Shown: piece by piece, positions 53,091-63,322 of the stretch | Layout: the number at the start of each line of letters is the position of its first letter | How positions within the stretch are numbered: position 1 is the stretch's first letter | DNA from: Gammaproteobacteria bacterium | Lineage (GTDB): Bacteria; Pseudomonadota; Gammaproteobacteria; Coxiellales; Coxiellaceae | DNA: 64,000 bases | NCBI GenBank assembly: GCA_030425685.1 | Contig: JAUIAD010000003.1 | Span: forward strand, 1 to 64,000 | Direction: 5' to 3' | Position numbers and translations under genes: made by a program | The notes under the pieces: model-generated | The model's input: the letters and a program-made list of their open reading frames with translations, nothing else | Told to the model about the DNA's origin: nothing | Database searches by the model: none

Positions 53091-53648
53091 TTACAAGCAA
53101 TTAGCAACAGGAGAAAACGTTTTGCGATGAATAGGCGTAACGCCCAAAGTCTGCAGCGCCGATATATGTTTTTTAGTTGGGTATCCTTTATGCCCAGCCA
53201 AACCATAACCCGGGTATTCTTTATCCAAAGCAACCATCTCTCGATCACGGGCAACTTTTGCAATAATAGAAGCCGCCTTAATTTCCTCAATTTTTTGATC
53301 ACCCTTAATAATCGCTTCCATTTTATAGGGTAAATCCGGGCAGCGATTTCCATCAACTAACACTTCTGTAGGCTGTACTTTTAACGTCAGTACCGCGCGC
53401 TGCATGGCCAGCAAACTTGCTTGCAGAATATTAATTTCATCAATTTCGATGGGCTCGGCACGGCCAAAAGAATAGGCGATACTCTTTTCAATGATCTCAT
53501 CGAATAAAGCTTCACGTTTTTTTTCGGAAAGTTTTTTTGAATCAGCCAAACCTTCGATCGGGTTATTGGCATCCAGGATAACAGCAGCAGCAACGACAGG
53601 ACCCGCTAAGGGACCTCTGCCAACCTCATCAACTCCAGCAATAAGCAT
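53091..53648 (-). CDS. rnhB: ribonuclease HII
   Basis: 185 residues from the ATG at 53648, which has AGGAG 5 bases upstream. The frame extends to 53735, but the family starts at [13 protein letters not shown]. Catalytic acids lie in [16 protein letters not shown] (DE), [12 protein letters not shown] and [13 protein letters not shown]. It removes RNA of RNA-DNA hybrids and single ribonucleotides. Typical length (about 190). Confidence 0.95.
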   Translation of the reverse strand: MLIAGVDEVGRGPLAGPVVAAAVILDANNPIEGLADSKKLSEKKREALFDEIIEKSIAYSFGRAEPIEIDEINILQASLLAMQRAVLTLKVQPTEVLVDGNRCPDLPYKMEAIIKGDQKIEEIKAASIIAKVARDREMVALDKEYPGYGLAGHKGYPTKKHISALQTLGVTPIHRKTFSPVANCL

Positions 53649-53759
53649 AAAAACTCCTGTAATAGCAGCGCCGTGTAAAAGCACCATAGTCTCAATAAAA
53701 CGTTGTGCCTTTAAAAAACCATAACGCCTACTCATAACGGTAGAGTAGGCGTCAAAAAA

Positions 53760-55337
53760 TCACTCCCACTCAATGGTAGCAGGCGGCTTACCCGAAATAT
53801 CATAAACAACGCGAGATACTTCCCGCACTTCATTGACAATACGGTGACTGACGTGAGACAAAAAGTTATGCGGCAATTCAGACCAATGCGCCGTCATAAA
53901 ATCAACCGTGGTAACAGCACGCAAAGCAATCACATAGCCATAATGACGCGCATCGCCCGTCACACCAACTGATTTAACCGGCAAAAAGACCGCAAAAGCT
54001 TGGCTTACTTTATCATAAAGGTCATTTTTGCGTAGCTCTTCAATAAAAATGGCATCAGCACGCTGAAGAATATCAATGTAATCTTGCTCAATTTCTCCGA
54101 TAATACGCAAGGTTAAGCCAGGTCCTGGGAATGGATGACGATAAACAAGTTCGTAAGGCAAACCTAATTCGACACCCAGTTTACGCACTTCATCTTTAAA
54201 TAATTCACGCAACGGCTCAATTAACTTAAGATTCATCTTCTCAGGCAAACCACCAACATTATGGTGCGATTTAATCACATGCCCTTTGCCCGACTTTGTT
54301 TTAGCCGATTCAATCACGTCCGGGTAGATGGTCCCCTGCCCTAACCATTTTACACCCGTTAGTTTATTTGACTCTGCCTCAAAGACACGAATAAACATTT
54401 CACCACAGATTTTGCGCTTACGCTCAGGGTCAGTGACACCTTCTAAAGCAGTAAGAAACTGTTCTTTAGCATCGACACAAATCACATTAACATGCATGTG
54501 CTCGGCAAAAACCTTCATCACTTGTTCCGCTTCATTCAATCGCAACAAACCGTGATCGACAAAAACGCACGTTAACTGCTTGCCTATCGCTCGGTGCAAT
54601 AGTGCTGCTACCACTGCGGAATCAACACCGCCAGATAAGCCCATCAGCACATGATCATCACCTACCTGTTCACGCACATGCGCAATGCTATCGTCAATAA
54701 TATTGGCTGGCGTCCAGGTTGATTCGCATTGGCAAATATCTTTAATAAAGTGCTCTAAAATTCGCTGCCCTTGGCGTGTGTGCGTAACTTCCGGGTGAAA
54801 CTGCAGACCATAAAAATGGCGTTGAAAATCTGCCATACCTGAATAAGGTGATTCTTTAGTGCTACATAATACCTCAAAACCGGGCGGTAACTCAGTGACA
54901 TGATCACCATGGCTCATCCACACATCCATCTGTGCAATACCATCTTCATTGACATGATCTTCTATATCACGCAACAACAGCTGGCTGTTATCGATATTAA
55001 CTTTGGCATAGCCAAATTCGGCTTTAAAGGAATTATCCACTTTACCGCCTAATTGCAGCGCCATAGTTTGCATACCATAACAAATACCTAACACCGGACA
55101 ACCTAGCTCAAAAACAATCTCTGGCGCACGCAAGGTATGATCGGCAGTAACCGTCTCAGGCCCGCCAGAGAGAATAATGCCATTAGGATTAAACTCTTTA
55201 ATCACGCTCGCTTCTTCATCAGAAGGAATTAACTCACAATAAACACCCGCTTCACGCACCCGACGCGCAATAAGCTGCGCATATTGGGAGCCAAAATCTA
55301 AAATTAAAATACGGTGTTTATGAATATCAATCGACAT
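53760..55337 (-). CDS. guaA: GMP synthase (glutamine-hydrolysing)
   Basis: 525 residues. The N-terminal class I glutamine amidotransferase domain has catalytic Cys in [15 protein letters not shown] near 86 and the His-Glu pair in FHPEVTHT near 178. The ATP pyrophosphatase P-loop is [16 protein letters not shown] near 231-246, and the C-terminal dimerisation domain ends ATIEWE. It converts XMP to GMP. It is six bases downstream of guaB, the usual guaBA operon. Confidence 0.97.
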   Translation of the reverse strand: MSIDIHKHRILILDFGSQYAQLIARRVREAGVYCELIPSDEEASVIKEFNPNGIILSGGPETVTADHTLRAPEIVFELGCPVLGICYGMQTMALQLGGKVDNSFKAEFGYAKVNIDNSQLLLRDIEDHVNEDGIAQMDVWMSHGDHVTELPPGFEVLCSTKESPYSGMADFQRHFYGLQFHPEVTHTRQGQRILEHFIKDICQCESTWTPANIIDDSIAHVREQVGDDHVLMGLSGGVDSAVVAALLHRAIGKQLTCVFVDHGLLRLNEAEQVMKVFAEHMHVNVICVDAKEQFLTALEGVTDPERKRKICGEMFIRVFEAESNKLTGVKWLGQGTIYPDVIESAKTKSGKGHVIKSHHNVGGLPEKMNLKLIEPLRELFKDEVRKLGVELGLPYELVYRHPFPGPGLTLRIIGEIEQDYIDILQRADAIFIEELRKNDLYDKVSQAFAVFLPVKSVGVTGDARHYGYVIALRAVTTVDFMTAHWSELPHNFLSHVSHRIVNEVREVSRVVYDISGKPPATIEWE

Positions 55338-55343
55338 TATCTT

Positions 55344-56813
55344 TTACTCCACCCAATAGTTTGGTGCTTCCTTAGTAATAATCACATCATGCACATGGCT
55401 TTCACGCATACCTGCTGAGGTAATACGCACAAACTTAGCGGCCGTACGCATGGTTTCAATATCTTTAGAACCGGTATAACCCATACTAGAACGCAAACCA
55501 CCCATTAACTGATGAATAACCGCTTGCAACTTGCCTTTGTAAGGGACGCGTCCTTCAATGCCTTCAGGGACATATTTACCTTGCTCTTCTTGCGTGTCTT
55601 GAAAATAACGATCACGTGAACCATGCTTTTGCGACATAGCGCCCACTGAGCCCATACCACGATACGATTTATAAGAACGACCCTGATAAAGCACCACTTC
55701 ACCCGGCGCTTCTTCCGTTCCCGCAAAAAGACCACCAATCATCACCGCAGAGGCACCGGCAACAATAGCTTTACAAACATCACCTGAAAAACGAATACCA
55801 CCGTCAGCAATAATAGGAATATTCTGTCCCTGCAAAGCTTCAGCCGCATTGGCAATCGCACTGACCTGCGGCACACCGACACCCGCAACAATACGCGTCG
55901 TACAAATAGATCCCGGACCAATACCGACTTTAACCGCATCAGCACCTGCCTCAGCTAGGGCTTTAGCCGCATCGGCAGTCCCCACATTGCCGCCCATGAC
56001 ATCAACGTCAGGGAAATTAGCCTTAATCCACGCCACTTGATCCAACACGCCTTTGGAAAAACCATGCGCTGTATCAACAACAATAAGATCAACGCCTTCA
56101 GCCACTAACGCTTCTACACGCTCTGGTGTATCTGCCCCGGTACTAACGGCGGCGCCAACACGTAACTGACCGGTTGTCGTTTTACAGGCATTAGGGTTTT
56201 CTTCTGACTTTAAGATATCTTTAACCGTCATCATGCCACGCAGTTCAAACTGGTCATTGACGAGCAACAGTTTTTCCAAGCGATGCCGGCGGAATAAAGA
56301 CATACCCTCATCGCGAGAAATACCTTCATGTGCGGTAATCAAACGATCTTTAGGCGTCATTAACGCAGAGACCTTTTGACTCATATCCGTTTCAAAACGA
56401 ATATCACGGTTAGTAATAATACCCACCAACTGATCGCCATCAACCACCGGCATACCAGAAATATGATATTCTTGACGAATCTTTAACAGTTCACCAATCG
56501 TGGTATTAGGCGAAACCGTCACCGGATCTTTTACCACACCACTCTCAAATTTCTTAACTTTACGCACTTCATACGCTTGCTGCGCAGCGCTCATATTTTT
56601 ATGCAAAATACCAATACCACCCGCTTCAGCAATAGCAATCGCTAAACGAGCTTCTGTTACCGTATCCATCGCTGCCGATAGTATGGGTATATTAAGGTGA
56701 ATATTTCGAGTCAATTGAGTTCGTAGAGAAACGTCTTTAGGCAGAACTTCTGAATAGCCAGGCAGGAGCAAGACATCATCAAAGGTTAAAGCTTCTTGGT
56801 CAATTCGCAACAT
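55344..56813 (-). CDS. guaB: inosine-5'-monophosphate dehydrogenase
   Basis: 489 residues. TIM-barrel with two CBS domains at about 95-200 ([36 protein letters not shown]). The catalytic Cys lies in [18 protein letters not shown] near 300-318, and flap residues in [21 protein letters not shown]. It converts IMP to XMP, the first dedicated step to GMP. Start ATG at 56813. The 528-base gap upstream holds its promoter, the promoter at 57101 and a small frame at 57188. Confidence 0.97.
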   Translation of the reverse strand: MLRIDQEALTFDDVLLLPGYSEVLPKDVSLRTQLTRNIHLNIPILSAAMDTVTEARLAIAIAEAGGIGILHKNMSAAQQAYEVRKVKKFESGVVKDPVTVSPNTTIGELLKIRQEYHISGMPVVDGDQLVGIITNRDIRFETDMSQKVSALMTPKDRLITAHEGISRDEGMSLFRRHRLEKLLLVNDQFELRGMMTVKDILKSEENPNACKTTTGQLRVGAAVSTGADTPERVEALVAEGVDLIVVDTAHGFSKGVLDQVAWIKANFPDVDVMGGNVGTADAAKALAEAGADAVKVGIGPGSICTTRIVAGVGVPQVSAIANAAEALQGQNIPIIADGGIRFSGDVCKAIVAGASAVMIGGLFAGTEEAPGEVVLYQGRSYKSYRGMGSVGAMSQKHGSRDRYFQDTQEEQGKYVPEGIEGRVPYKGKLQAVIHQLMGGLRSSMGYTGSKDIETMRTAAKFVRITSAGMRESHVHDVIITKEAPNYWVE

Positions 56814-57100
56814 AGTAGGTACCCCGCGCGCCGATCATGAAACACGCTAGTGTAGCGATTTTTCAAACGACTGTCGAGGACATTACGTAATCGATATTAT
56901 TCTGTAGATGAACTTTCTTGGCAAACTCTAGCTAGTCGTGCAGAATAAATAAACCCATAGAGCTACAAATACCAGCCAAATCAAAAACCATAAACACCAT
57001 CGCTTTCCATTACGTTGGCACACTCAAGAAATATAACTTTCCTATATATTGCAGATTAAAAACGAAAAATAAAAAAAATTAAAAACCCCGTAATAATTAC

Positions 57101-57129
57101 TTGCATTAACTGTTCACATAATATACTAT
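57101..57129 (+). promoter_or_regulatory. probable promoter of the 659-residue gene
   Basis: TTGCAT (57101-57106), a spacer of 17 bases, and TACTAT (57124-57129) give a good sigma-70 match about 215 bases before the gene. This leaves a long leader containing a 30-codon frame. The gap from 56814 to 57100 is AT-rich with no supported gene. Confidence 0.4.
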
Positions 57130-57187
57130 TTCATCTCGTTGGCAGCAAAGCCAGCATACCAAGCAAATAAGTCAGTGGGGTGTACTT

Positions 57188-57280
57188 ATGCAGAGCAAAA
57201 ACAATTCTTTAAAGTTAAAACTATTTCTACAGCAATTATCTATGGTCAACAGAGCACTATCCAGTGCCAATATCATGTAG
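57188..57280 (+). CDS. possible 30-residue leader peptide
   Basis: An ATG at 57188 opens a frame beginning MQSKNNSLKLKLFLQQL and ends at TAG 57278-57280, 61 bases before the large downstream gene. The preceding GTGGGGTG is a moderate ribosome binding site. It is Lys-, Leu- and Gln-rich. Transcriptional or translational regulation of the downstream gene through this leader is possible but unsupported. Confidence 0.25.
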   Translation: MQSKNNSLKLKLFLQQLSMVNRALSSANIM

Positions 57281-57341
57281 TACTTACTACAAATTCAAAA
57301 TACATTTTATATTAATTTTTTTATAGGAAAGTAGGAACCGT

Positions 57342-59321
57342 ATGCGCTTTAATACTCGAACTCAAACCAATTCATTATATAACGAACGTTCTATTTGTAA
57401 TTTAATTTCAACCAACAATGATTCCGAATGGTCATCATCTTCAGAATCCGGGTGGTCATCCTCAAGCTCAGAGTGGTCATCTTCCTCAGAGTCAGAATGG
57501 TCATCAAGCGATACAGGAGATGCGCTTTTTGCTCAAACGAGAAATAGAAATAATGCTTTATTTACAAAACCAGATAGCAGCATACCACCTTATAGCAACA
57601 ATGAAGCCTTATCCGAATTCAGTGAAGCAAACAATATCAGACGCAGAAGAAGGACACGTCATCGCAGAAAAAGCACAAGGCGACGAACACATCCTAAAAA
57701 CAAAGCACAACCCTGCCCCCTTGGCGCACACTGGCACAATGCCGAATACGACAGCAGCCAAAATGAATGGGTGGCGCAAAATCAACAAGGCAACGTGGAA
57801 ATAACCATGGATGCTAACAACATCACAACACTGGAAGTGTTTATCAATGGAAAAAGTAGTCTTTTTGAACGCCCAGCACGGGAAGTTGTTGCCTTTGTTA
57901 ATGCTATTTCAACGACGACAAACAAAGAAGTTTATCGCTCTGGAACAAAAACACGTTTACAAACACTCATTGATACTGACCTTCAAAATGAACAAGCGCT
58001 AAGTAACTTAATACAATACCTAGCATCTACCATAGAAAACAACCAACCAATTTCATATCAACAAATTTGCCAGCTCGAACTTGATAGCCTGGCTTATAAA
58101 AATGGCACTTATGACAGACGAAGTCAATTAGAATCAGTAATACTCGATGTTATCGCCACTATCGATGACAGCATTTCACATAGTGAAGAGCAAATGCAAG
58201 ACGGCGCCAAATACAATCCTTTAGATATGAAACACTCACAAAATTTTCTATCTGAAAGTGCTTGGGCAGGCGCAACAGCTGCGGTATTTAGTTTAATGGA
58301 TGCTTGCATTTTAATCGGTGAAACAATGCGAGACTACTACAATGGCAAAACCAACTCTGCACAAATCGCACAAAGTATTTTAGATCACATGGGCGATTCA
58401 AATTTTGATAGAGCCATGGGACTTACTGGCACAGCAAAAGATACTTTAAATATAACTGTTGGTATCAATATGTTTTCCTACTGGTGCCGTAGCAAAGAGG
58501 TGGTCGAATTAGCAGGCGCTAGCATTGCCGCACCTATCTTATCGCTTCCCATGGGTATCTATGAAGCTTTTAAAGGAACAAGCCAAATCATGCAAAGCGG
58601 CAAACAAAGTGGTAGACTTATTTTTCTAAACCAACTAATTAATAAAGAATTAAAAAAGGCTGGTATTTCAAGTTTAGGACCAAAACTAGGCTATAAAACC
58701 ACCCCACAAAATCCATCAGTAGACGAATCACGCTGTCACGCCATCATTCATATGAATGAAAAAAATCTAACAATGTTTAATGATGCCTTTGTACAGGCTT
58801 TTAGTGGCATGACAACTTCTGCATCTGCAGCTGTACTACTTGCTGCAGAAACAGGCGCTGTTGCCGGCACCGTTAGCAGCGGCGTAGCTGCTGGAGGTGC
58901 TTGTGCCGCAGCCGCCATGGCAGTACCTGTGATTGGCTGGTGTTTAGTTGGCATTGGTGCGCTAACGGGGGTGGCTTACTTAGGCTACAAAGGTTTTAAA
59001 CGCTATCGAAATACCACATGTAATAAAGCATTGGGTTTTTTCTGCAACGGCATAGCCACAGTTGGCGATCATCGACGCTTGGATATTTCTTTATGGTTGC
59101 GCGCAAGTGCCATTGAATTCCTGATGAACAATTCTGCGAGCGAAAATGATAGAATTAAATGCGTGCTTGCCATGCTAGTTGCATCAGCTTTTTTCACACC
59201 TTTTGATAATGGTGATACTTTTACTAGCATTGAAAACATTAAGCTAGCAGCAAAAAAAGTGATTGAGTTAGGCACTAGCAACCTAATGGACTTATTTAAA
59301 GAAGCAAAATTTGGCGGCTAG
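57342..59321 (+). CDS. effector-like protein with Ser/Trp repeats and an arginine-rich NLS-like segment
   Basis: 659 residues. Residues 28-57 carry about four short EWSSS-type repeats. Residues 100-121 are strongly basic (RRRRRTRHRRKS then RRRTHPKNK), a classical bipartite nuclear-localisation-like pattern. The remaining 500 residues are mixed, with long hydrophobic segments (about 305-330, 385-410 and 495-560, Ala/Gly-rich), so the protein may insert in or associate with host membranes. No catalytic motif is recognised. TAGGA lies 6 bases before the ATG. Its size, eukaryote-like features and isolated location between guaB and a permease make a host-directed effector likely (inference). Confidence 0.6.
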   Translation: MRFNTRTQTNSLYNERSICNLISTNNDSEWSSSSESGWSSSSSEWSSSSESEWSSSDTGDALFAQTRNRNNALFTKPDSSIPPYSNNEALSEFSEANNIRRRRRTRHRRKSTRRRTHPKNKAQPCPLGAHWHNAEYDSSQNEWVAQNQQGNVEITMDANNITTLEVFINGKSSLFERPAREVVAFVNAISTTTNKEVYRSGTKTRLQTLIDTDLQNEQALSNLIQYLASTIENNQPISYQQICQLELDSLAYKNGTYDRRSQLESVILDVIATIDDSISHSEEQMQDGAKYNPLDMKHSQNFLSESAWAGATAAVFSLMDACILIGETMRDYYNGKTNSAQIAQSILDHMGDSNFDRAMGLTGTAKDTLNITVGINMFSYWCRSKEVVELAGASIAAPILSLPMGIYEAFKGTSQIMQSGKQSGRLIFLNQLINKELKKAGISSLGPKLGYKTTPQNPSVDESRCHAIIHMNEKNLTMFNDAFVQAFSGMTTSASAAVLLAAETGAVAGTVSSGVAAGGACAAAAMAVPVIGWCLVGIGALTGVAYLGYKGFKRYRNTTCNKALGFFCNGIATVGDHRRLDISLWLRASAIEFLMNNSASENDRIKCVLAMLVASAFFTPFDNGDTFTSIENIKLAAKKVIELGTSNLMDLFKEAKFGG

Positions 59322-59330
59322 AGATAACTG

Positions 59331-59354
59331 AAAAGGGCGCAGTCATTGCGCCCC
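59331..59354 (-). terminator. terminator of the permease gene
   Basis: TGCGCCC and GGGCGCA pair as a 7-bp stem (59335-59341 with 59347-59353) around a five-base loop. On the minus strand it is followed by TTTT (59334-59331). It lies between converging genes and may serve both. Confidence 0.7.
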
Positions 59355-59362
59355 AATAGAGT

Positions 59363-60760
59363 TTACGCACTACGCCGACCGAGCCAATACATAATAAATG
59401 GAGGCAGTGACATAACCAATAAACCAATAATTAATAAGGTTTCATAATGCATCACACCGCCAATTTTAATATTGGTCGGTGGCATAAAACCAATAATAAA
59501 CGTTACCAACGAACCAATAAAACCCGCTCCGGCAACAATCCACATGCCCGTATTTTTCCCGACAGGAATCATAAAACCATCTTCACGTGGCAATTTTTTA
59601 TAACGCAAACGAATAGCGGCAGCGAACATAAACAAATACATCAACATATAAAGCTGCGCCGCTAAAGCGGTTAACAACCAATACGACGCATTAACACTAG
59701 GCAATAACAAAAAAACCAAGGTAATAACAGAAACAATCAGCGCTTGCAGAATCAATAAAACCGCAGGGGCACCTTTACCATTCTTTTTACACAACCACGG
59801 ATAAATATCACTGTCATTTAAAGCTATAGACAAACCGCGCGTTGGTGCAATAATCCAGTTATTAACACCTCCCATACCACCAATAACCAACATAATAGCA
59901 ACAACAGGTAAAACCCATTGCAAATGATAAGCAGTAAAAAAGGCGGTAAACGCTTCCATAATACCCGCTACTAAACTGATATGATTAGCAGGCAACACAA
60001 TAGCAATAGCTAAGGATCCGCAAATTAAGGTAGAAACTATAATTATGGTAGAAATAAGCATCGCACGCGGATATGAACGCTGCGGATTATCCACATCACG
60101 ACCATGCACAGTAGCAATTTCCATACCACAAAATGACAACATAATACCTGTTAGCGCCACCCACATATTCGCATTTGCATGTGGAAACATAGCATGCGCG
60201 GTAAATTGAATCTCTAAATGCTTACCTGATGTTATCCAAACAACACCCAAACCAATAATTAACATCATCGGAATCAACAACCCAGTAATAGTACAAAAGT
60301 TTGCAAAACGCGCCGAGGCTTGTATTCCCATCAAGTTAATAACGGTGGTGCCCCAAAAGGCCACCAAAATAATCGTAATTAAAAAAGCACGGTTGGTAGC
60401 TAAATCAGGCGATACTAAATACGCAATAGTGCCGGCCACAAACGACAAAATAGTCGGATACCAAATCACATTTTCAATCCATTGAAACCACACCGCCAAA
60501 AAGCCTGACGGTTTTCCAAAGGCATTTTTCACCCAAACATAGACTCCGCCTTGCTCTTCGCTCGTTGAGGCAAGCTCCGCAGAGACTAAAGCAGAAGGTA
60601 ATAAAAAGAAAATAGCCCCTAAGACAAAAAAGAATATCAAAGAGCTGCCAAACAAAGCCGTAGCGGGTAAGTTACGAATACTATCAACCGAGCCGGCTGT
60701 AATCATAGCCAAACTAAAAACGCCCAGCGCCGTAGCTCTTTTAGTAGAAGATTTAAACAT
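59363..60760 (-). CDS. APC-family amino acid antiporter, GadC/YjeM-like
   Basis: About 465 residues from the ATG at 60760 (GAGAGA upstream). Twelve helices; ATALGVFSLAMITAGSVDSIRNLPATALFGSSL near 7-40, SALVSAELASTSEEQGGVYVWVKNAFGKPSGFLAVWFQWIENVIWYPTIL and GMEIATVHGRDVDNPQRSYPRAMLISTIIIV fit glutamate/GABA-type exchangers of the APC superfamily. Related permeases are frequent in Legionella and Coxiella, which live on amino acids. The substrate cannot be fixed from sequence. It lies downstream of the ankyrin gene on the same strand. Confidence 0.85.
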   Translation of the reverse strand: MFKSSTKRATALGVFSLAMITAGSVDSIRNLPATALFGSSLIFFFVLGAIFFLLPSALVSAELASTSEEQGGVYVWVKNAFGKPSGFLAVWFQWIENVIWYPTILSFVAGTIAYLVSPDLATNRAFLITIILVAFWGTTVINLMGIQASARFANFCTITGLLIPMMLIIGLGVVWITSGKHLEIQFTAHAMFPHANANMWVALTGIMLSFCGMEIATVHGRDVDNPQRSYPRAMLISTIIIVSTLICGSLAIAIVLPANHISLVAGIMEAFTAFFTAYHLQWVLPVVAIMLVIGGMGGVNNWIIAPTRGLSIALNDSDIYPWLCKKNGKGAPAVLLILQALIVSVITLVFLLLPSVNASYWLLTALAAQLYMLMYLFMFAAAIRLRYKKLPREDGFMIPVGKNTGMWIVAGAGFIGSLVTFIIGFMPPTNIKIGGVMHYETLLIIGLLVMSLPPFIMYWLGRRSA

Positions 60761-60843
60761 TATACAATCTCTCAAAAAATAAATTTAAGCGCACTACTTT
60801 ATGCGCAACCAGTTAAAAGCAAATAATTTTTAGCACAAGCGAG

Positions 60844-60960
60844 CTAACAGCGTTTATATTTTTTAAGAGGTTTTCGTGTAAAAACAAAAAGTTTGGCAGT
60901 AGATCGCCATTGATAGAGGGAGGACGCAAGCGGCAAGTTGTTTAATATTTGTCTAATCAT
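60844..60960 (-). CDS. possible small basic peptide of 38 residues
   Basis: An ATG at 60960 opens a frame MIRQILNNLPLASSLYQWR and ends RKPLKKYKRC before TAG at 60846-60844. The net charge is strongly positive. Its start overlaps the stop of a 13-codon frame (60953-60994) by eight bases (ATGATTAG), suggesting translational coupling. It lies in the 302-base gap between the ankyrin gene and the permease gene, which is otherwise empty. No family is recognised. Confidence 0.35.
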   Translation of the reverse strand: MIRQILNNLPLASSLYQWRSTAKLFVFTRKPLKKYKRC

Positions 60961-60994
60961 TCCAAATCTCCGACATAAAAGCTGGTTTTTTCAT
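60953..60994 (-). CDS. possible 13-residue leader peptide
   Basis: The ATG at 60994 has GGAG 9 bases upstream and encodes MKKPAFMSEIWND before TAG. The stop overlaps the start of the 38-codon frame at 60960. The arrangement recalls a coupled leader and small peptide. Very short, so uncertain. Confidence 0.25.
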   Translation of the reverse strand: MKKPAFMSEIWND

Positions 60995-61062
60995 GGTAAA
61001 TTCTCCAGTAAAGGTTCAAAACAAGAGCAAAATCTTAGCACGGGGTAAATATAGAAACAAGT

Positions 61063-63318
61063 CTAAGGCTTGGTGCAAACGTCAGAAGGCCGAAGTGTTG
61101 CGCAATCTTTCTCTTGACTCCGTATTGCACTAGCAATAATCTGATTATTAAAAAAAGAGCACACATCTAATGGGGAAAAATAATACCTTTGGCCTTCAGG
61201 CTTATCTCCTCGCCGATCATCAGCTTCTGCTTTGCACTCAACCCTAACACCGGAAGATTCATAATCATCAAAACTTTGCAGCCTTTCTTCAATTAAACCC
61301 GTCCTAACAACATCTTCCATCGGCATAAAGCTACTGAACAAAATATTGTGAACCATAGTGGGGAACTGGGCTATTATTAACAAACAGGCAAGCGTATTGT
61401 CAGCAAACAGATACCTGAAATAAATCAGGCGAAATAACCTATCCTCTTTCCTTACACACAAATAACTTAATAACGCCACAGGATTTAAATGATCAGGGGA
61501 CTCAAAACCAAAACGATACATTTCGTTATCTTCAAACAAAGTCTGAACCAACTTAACTAATTGCGGGTAACTCTTTTGCTTAAAGGGATGTTTAAGCAAC
61601 ACCTTAACAAGCAGCAAAACAACCTTTCTCACCTCGACGATAGAAACATCACAGAAATTATCAGGATTATTAAACCAGCCAATTTTTTCAAACAAGGCAT
61701 CTAACAGTTTCTCATCATATAGAGCATGGTGCTCCAAGAGCAATTGTAGGCTAACAGCATCAACCCTACCAAAAACAGCGAGAAATAATGGATCTAAAAA
61801 TCCAGATCTCCACGGATCCACAAGAAGCGTAATAGATTGCTCACCTCTATGACTTTTTAATGGGTGCTGTAACAAAAGGCTTGTAATTTTATGATCACCT
61901 TTTAAAACTGCTAAATACAAAGCACTAGGTGCATTGGGAAAGGGGCAATAATTTGGATCAGCACCTGAATCCAATAACTCTTCTACTGCGGTGTAATTTG
62001 ACCTATCAATCGCTAAAAATAGCGGTGTACCGAATGCATCGCAAGCCATATCTCGAGATCTATAAATATTTAAATTAATGCCGCTCAAATTATCAGGGAG
62101 GGGTTTGCTATCTTTTATAGCGTTGATGATATCCGTGTATAACTTAAGGCTCGGAGCTTGATTGAATTTAAATACTTGCATCTGAGACGTTTTGACGTAA
62201 GCATTGGCATGCACTTCTCGAGCCCAGGAATGAAAAAGAGTCTGGTACAGGTTTGTAACAACAAATTCATCTCCTGTTGAAACAGCATCTAAAATATGGC
62301 GTTGAAAATCTACACCAGTAAAACTTAATTGCTCAAGAACTCTTAAGGCATTCATTCTCTGGATATCATAACTCCAATAGACTTCATCACCTATTCTAAA
62401 TTTTTCTTCTTTAATTAATTCCTTATTTCTATAGTACCTAAAATGCTGAAACCCCTCCTTGATTTGAGAACCAGCACCAAAGCTATTTAAAACAAGCGTA
62501 TCACCCAACATAAAAGGAGGCATATATTTAGCAATACCATAAGAGTAAAAAGCACTACTCGACCAATAGCGGTACTTTGCTATTGATGAATGTCGTAACA
62601 TTTGCGATAAATTCAAATTAAATAGGTAAGATGAAAAATCTAATCCAGGGATAACATTAAAAGGCGCTTTATCACTGATGCTCTGACTAAAGAAAACAGT
62701 ATGATCATAACCTAAATTTGTTGGCGTACAAATCCGCTCTTCCATGTCAGTGCTAAGCGCTTTCAAACACCTTGAAGAAAGCAGATAACCACTTTCTTTA
62801 ATTTCATCAAAATGAGCAGACCCATGGTGCAAATAGATATCCTTACTTAAAAGATATTCTAGTAATGCAATATAATCACCACGCTCGTTTACACCTACTG
62901 AATTTAATACGTTATGCAGACGCGGAAAAAATTGTCTTCTATTCTTTTTTGCATGCTCATAGATGTTAATTTCCATTGCTGACTGAATGGCCTTTACCTG
63001 CCTATGCATACGCCAGGCAGCAACAATCGTATCGCAGGCTTGTTTATACTGACAAACATCTTGCAATAGTTTAGCAATAACGCCAAGGTGTTTTTCAGTC
63101 TGCGGTGTATTACTCAGCGTTCCCGGAGGAAGACCACCAACCCAATTAGCTTGAGACTCAAGCGCACTTTCAGGAATCATCACTAAATTAACATGATGCT
63201 TCCTGATCTTATAGGAAAGCGCCAAATAACGCCCACCCCTGTCAGCATCAATATATTGTCCTGTGTATTCATTAGCATCCAAATGCTGCGGCAGTGTACC
63301 AGCAAACTTAAAACGCAT
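61063..63318 (-). CDS. ankyrin-repeat protein with a possible ADP-ribosyltransferase-like region; effector-like
   Basis: 751 residues. Ankyrin-type repeats lie at about 427-487 (DAFGTPLFLAIDRSNYTAVEELLDSGADPN, then ALYLAVLKGDHKITSLLLQH). Before them, LHHGSAHFDEIKESGYLLSSR (about 163-183) followed by HTVFFSQS (about 206-213) resembles the His-Gly motif and following strand of PARP/ART-type enzymes, with YSY/E-rich segments further on (about 257-320). The match is by eye and the third catalytic residue is not certain. No signal peptide. Ankyrin proteins of this size are typical T4BSS effectors in Coxiella and Legionella. It lies in an operon with the 63323 gene. Confidence 0.6.
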   Translation of the reverse strand: MRFKFAGTLPQHLDANEYTGQYIDADRGGRYLALSYKIRKHHVNLVMIPESALESQANWVGGLPPGTLSNTPQTEKHLGVIAKLLQDVCQYKQACDTIVAAWRMHRQVKAIQSAMEINIYEHAKKNRRQFFPRLHNVLNSVGVNERGDYIALLEYLLSKDIYLHHGSAHFDEIKESGYLLSSRCLKALSTDMEERICTPTNLGYDHTVFFSQSISDKAPFNVIPGLDFSSYLFNLNLSQMLRHSSIAKYRYWSSSAFYSYGIAKYMPPFMLGDTLVLNSFGAGSQIKEGFQHFRYYRNKELIKEEKFRIGDEVYWSYDIQRMNALRVLEQLSFTGVDFQRHILDAVSTGDEFVVTNLYQTLFHSWAREVHANAYVKTSQMQVFKFNQAPSLKLYTDIINAIKDSKPLPDNLSGINLNIYRSRDMACDAFGTPLFLAIDRSNYTAVEELLDSGADPNYCPFPNAPSALYLAVLKGDHKITSLLLQHPLKSHRGEQSITLLVDPWRSGFLDPLFLAVFGRVDAVSLQLLLEHHALYDEKLLDALFEKIGWFNNPDNFCDVSIVEVRKVVLLLVKVLLKHPFKQKSYPQLVKLVQTLFEDNEMYRFGFESPDHLNPVALLSYLCVRKEDRLFRLIYFRYLFADNTLACLLIIAQFPTMVHNILFSSFMPMEDVVRTGLIEERLQSFDDYESSGVRVECKAEADDRRGDKPEGQRYYFSPLDVCSFFNNQIIASAIRSQEKDCATLRPSDVCTKP

Positions 63319-63322
63319 ATCG

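Noticed and set aside
57418-57804. 128-residue frame in the 5' part of the effector-like gene
   Set aside because: It is in another frame of the Ser/Trp and Arg repeats; the main frame has the better ribosome binding site and length.
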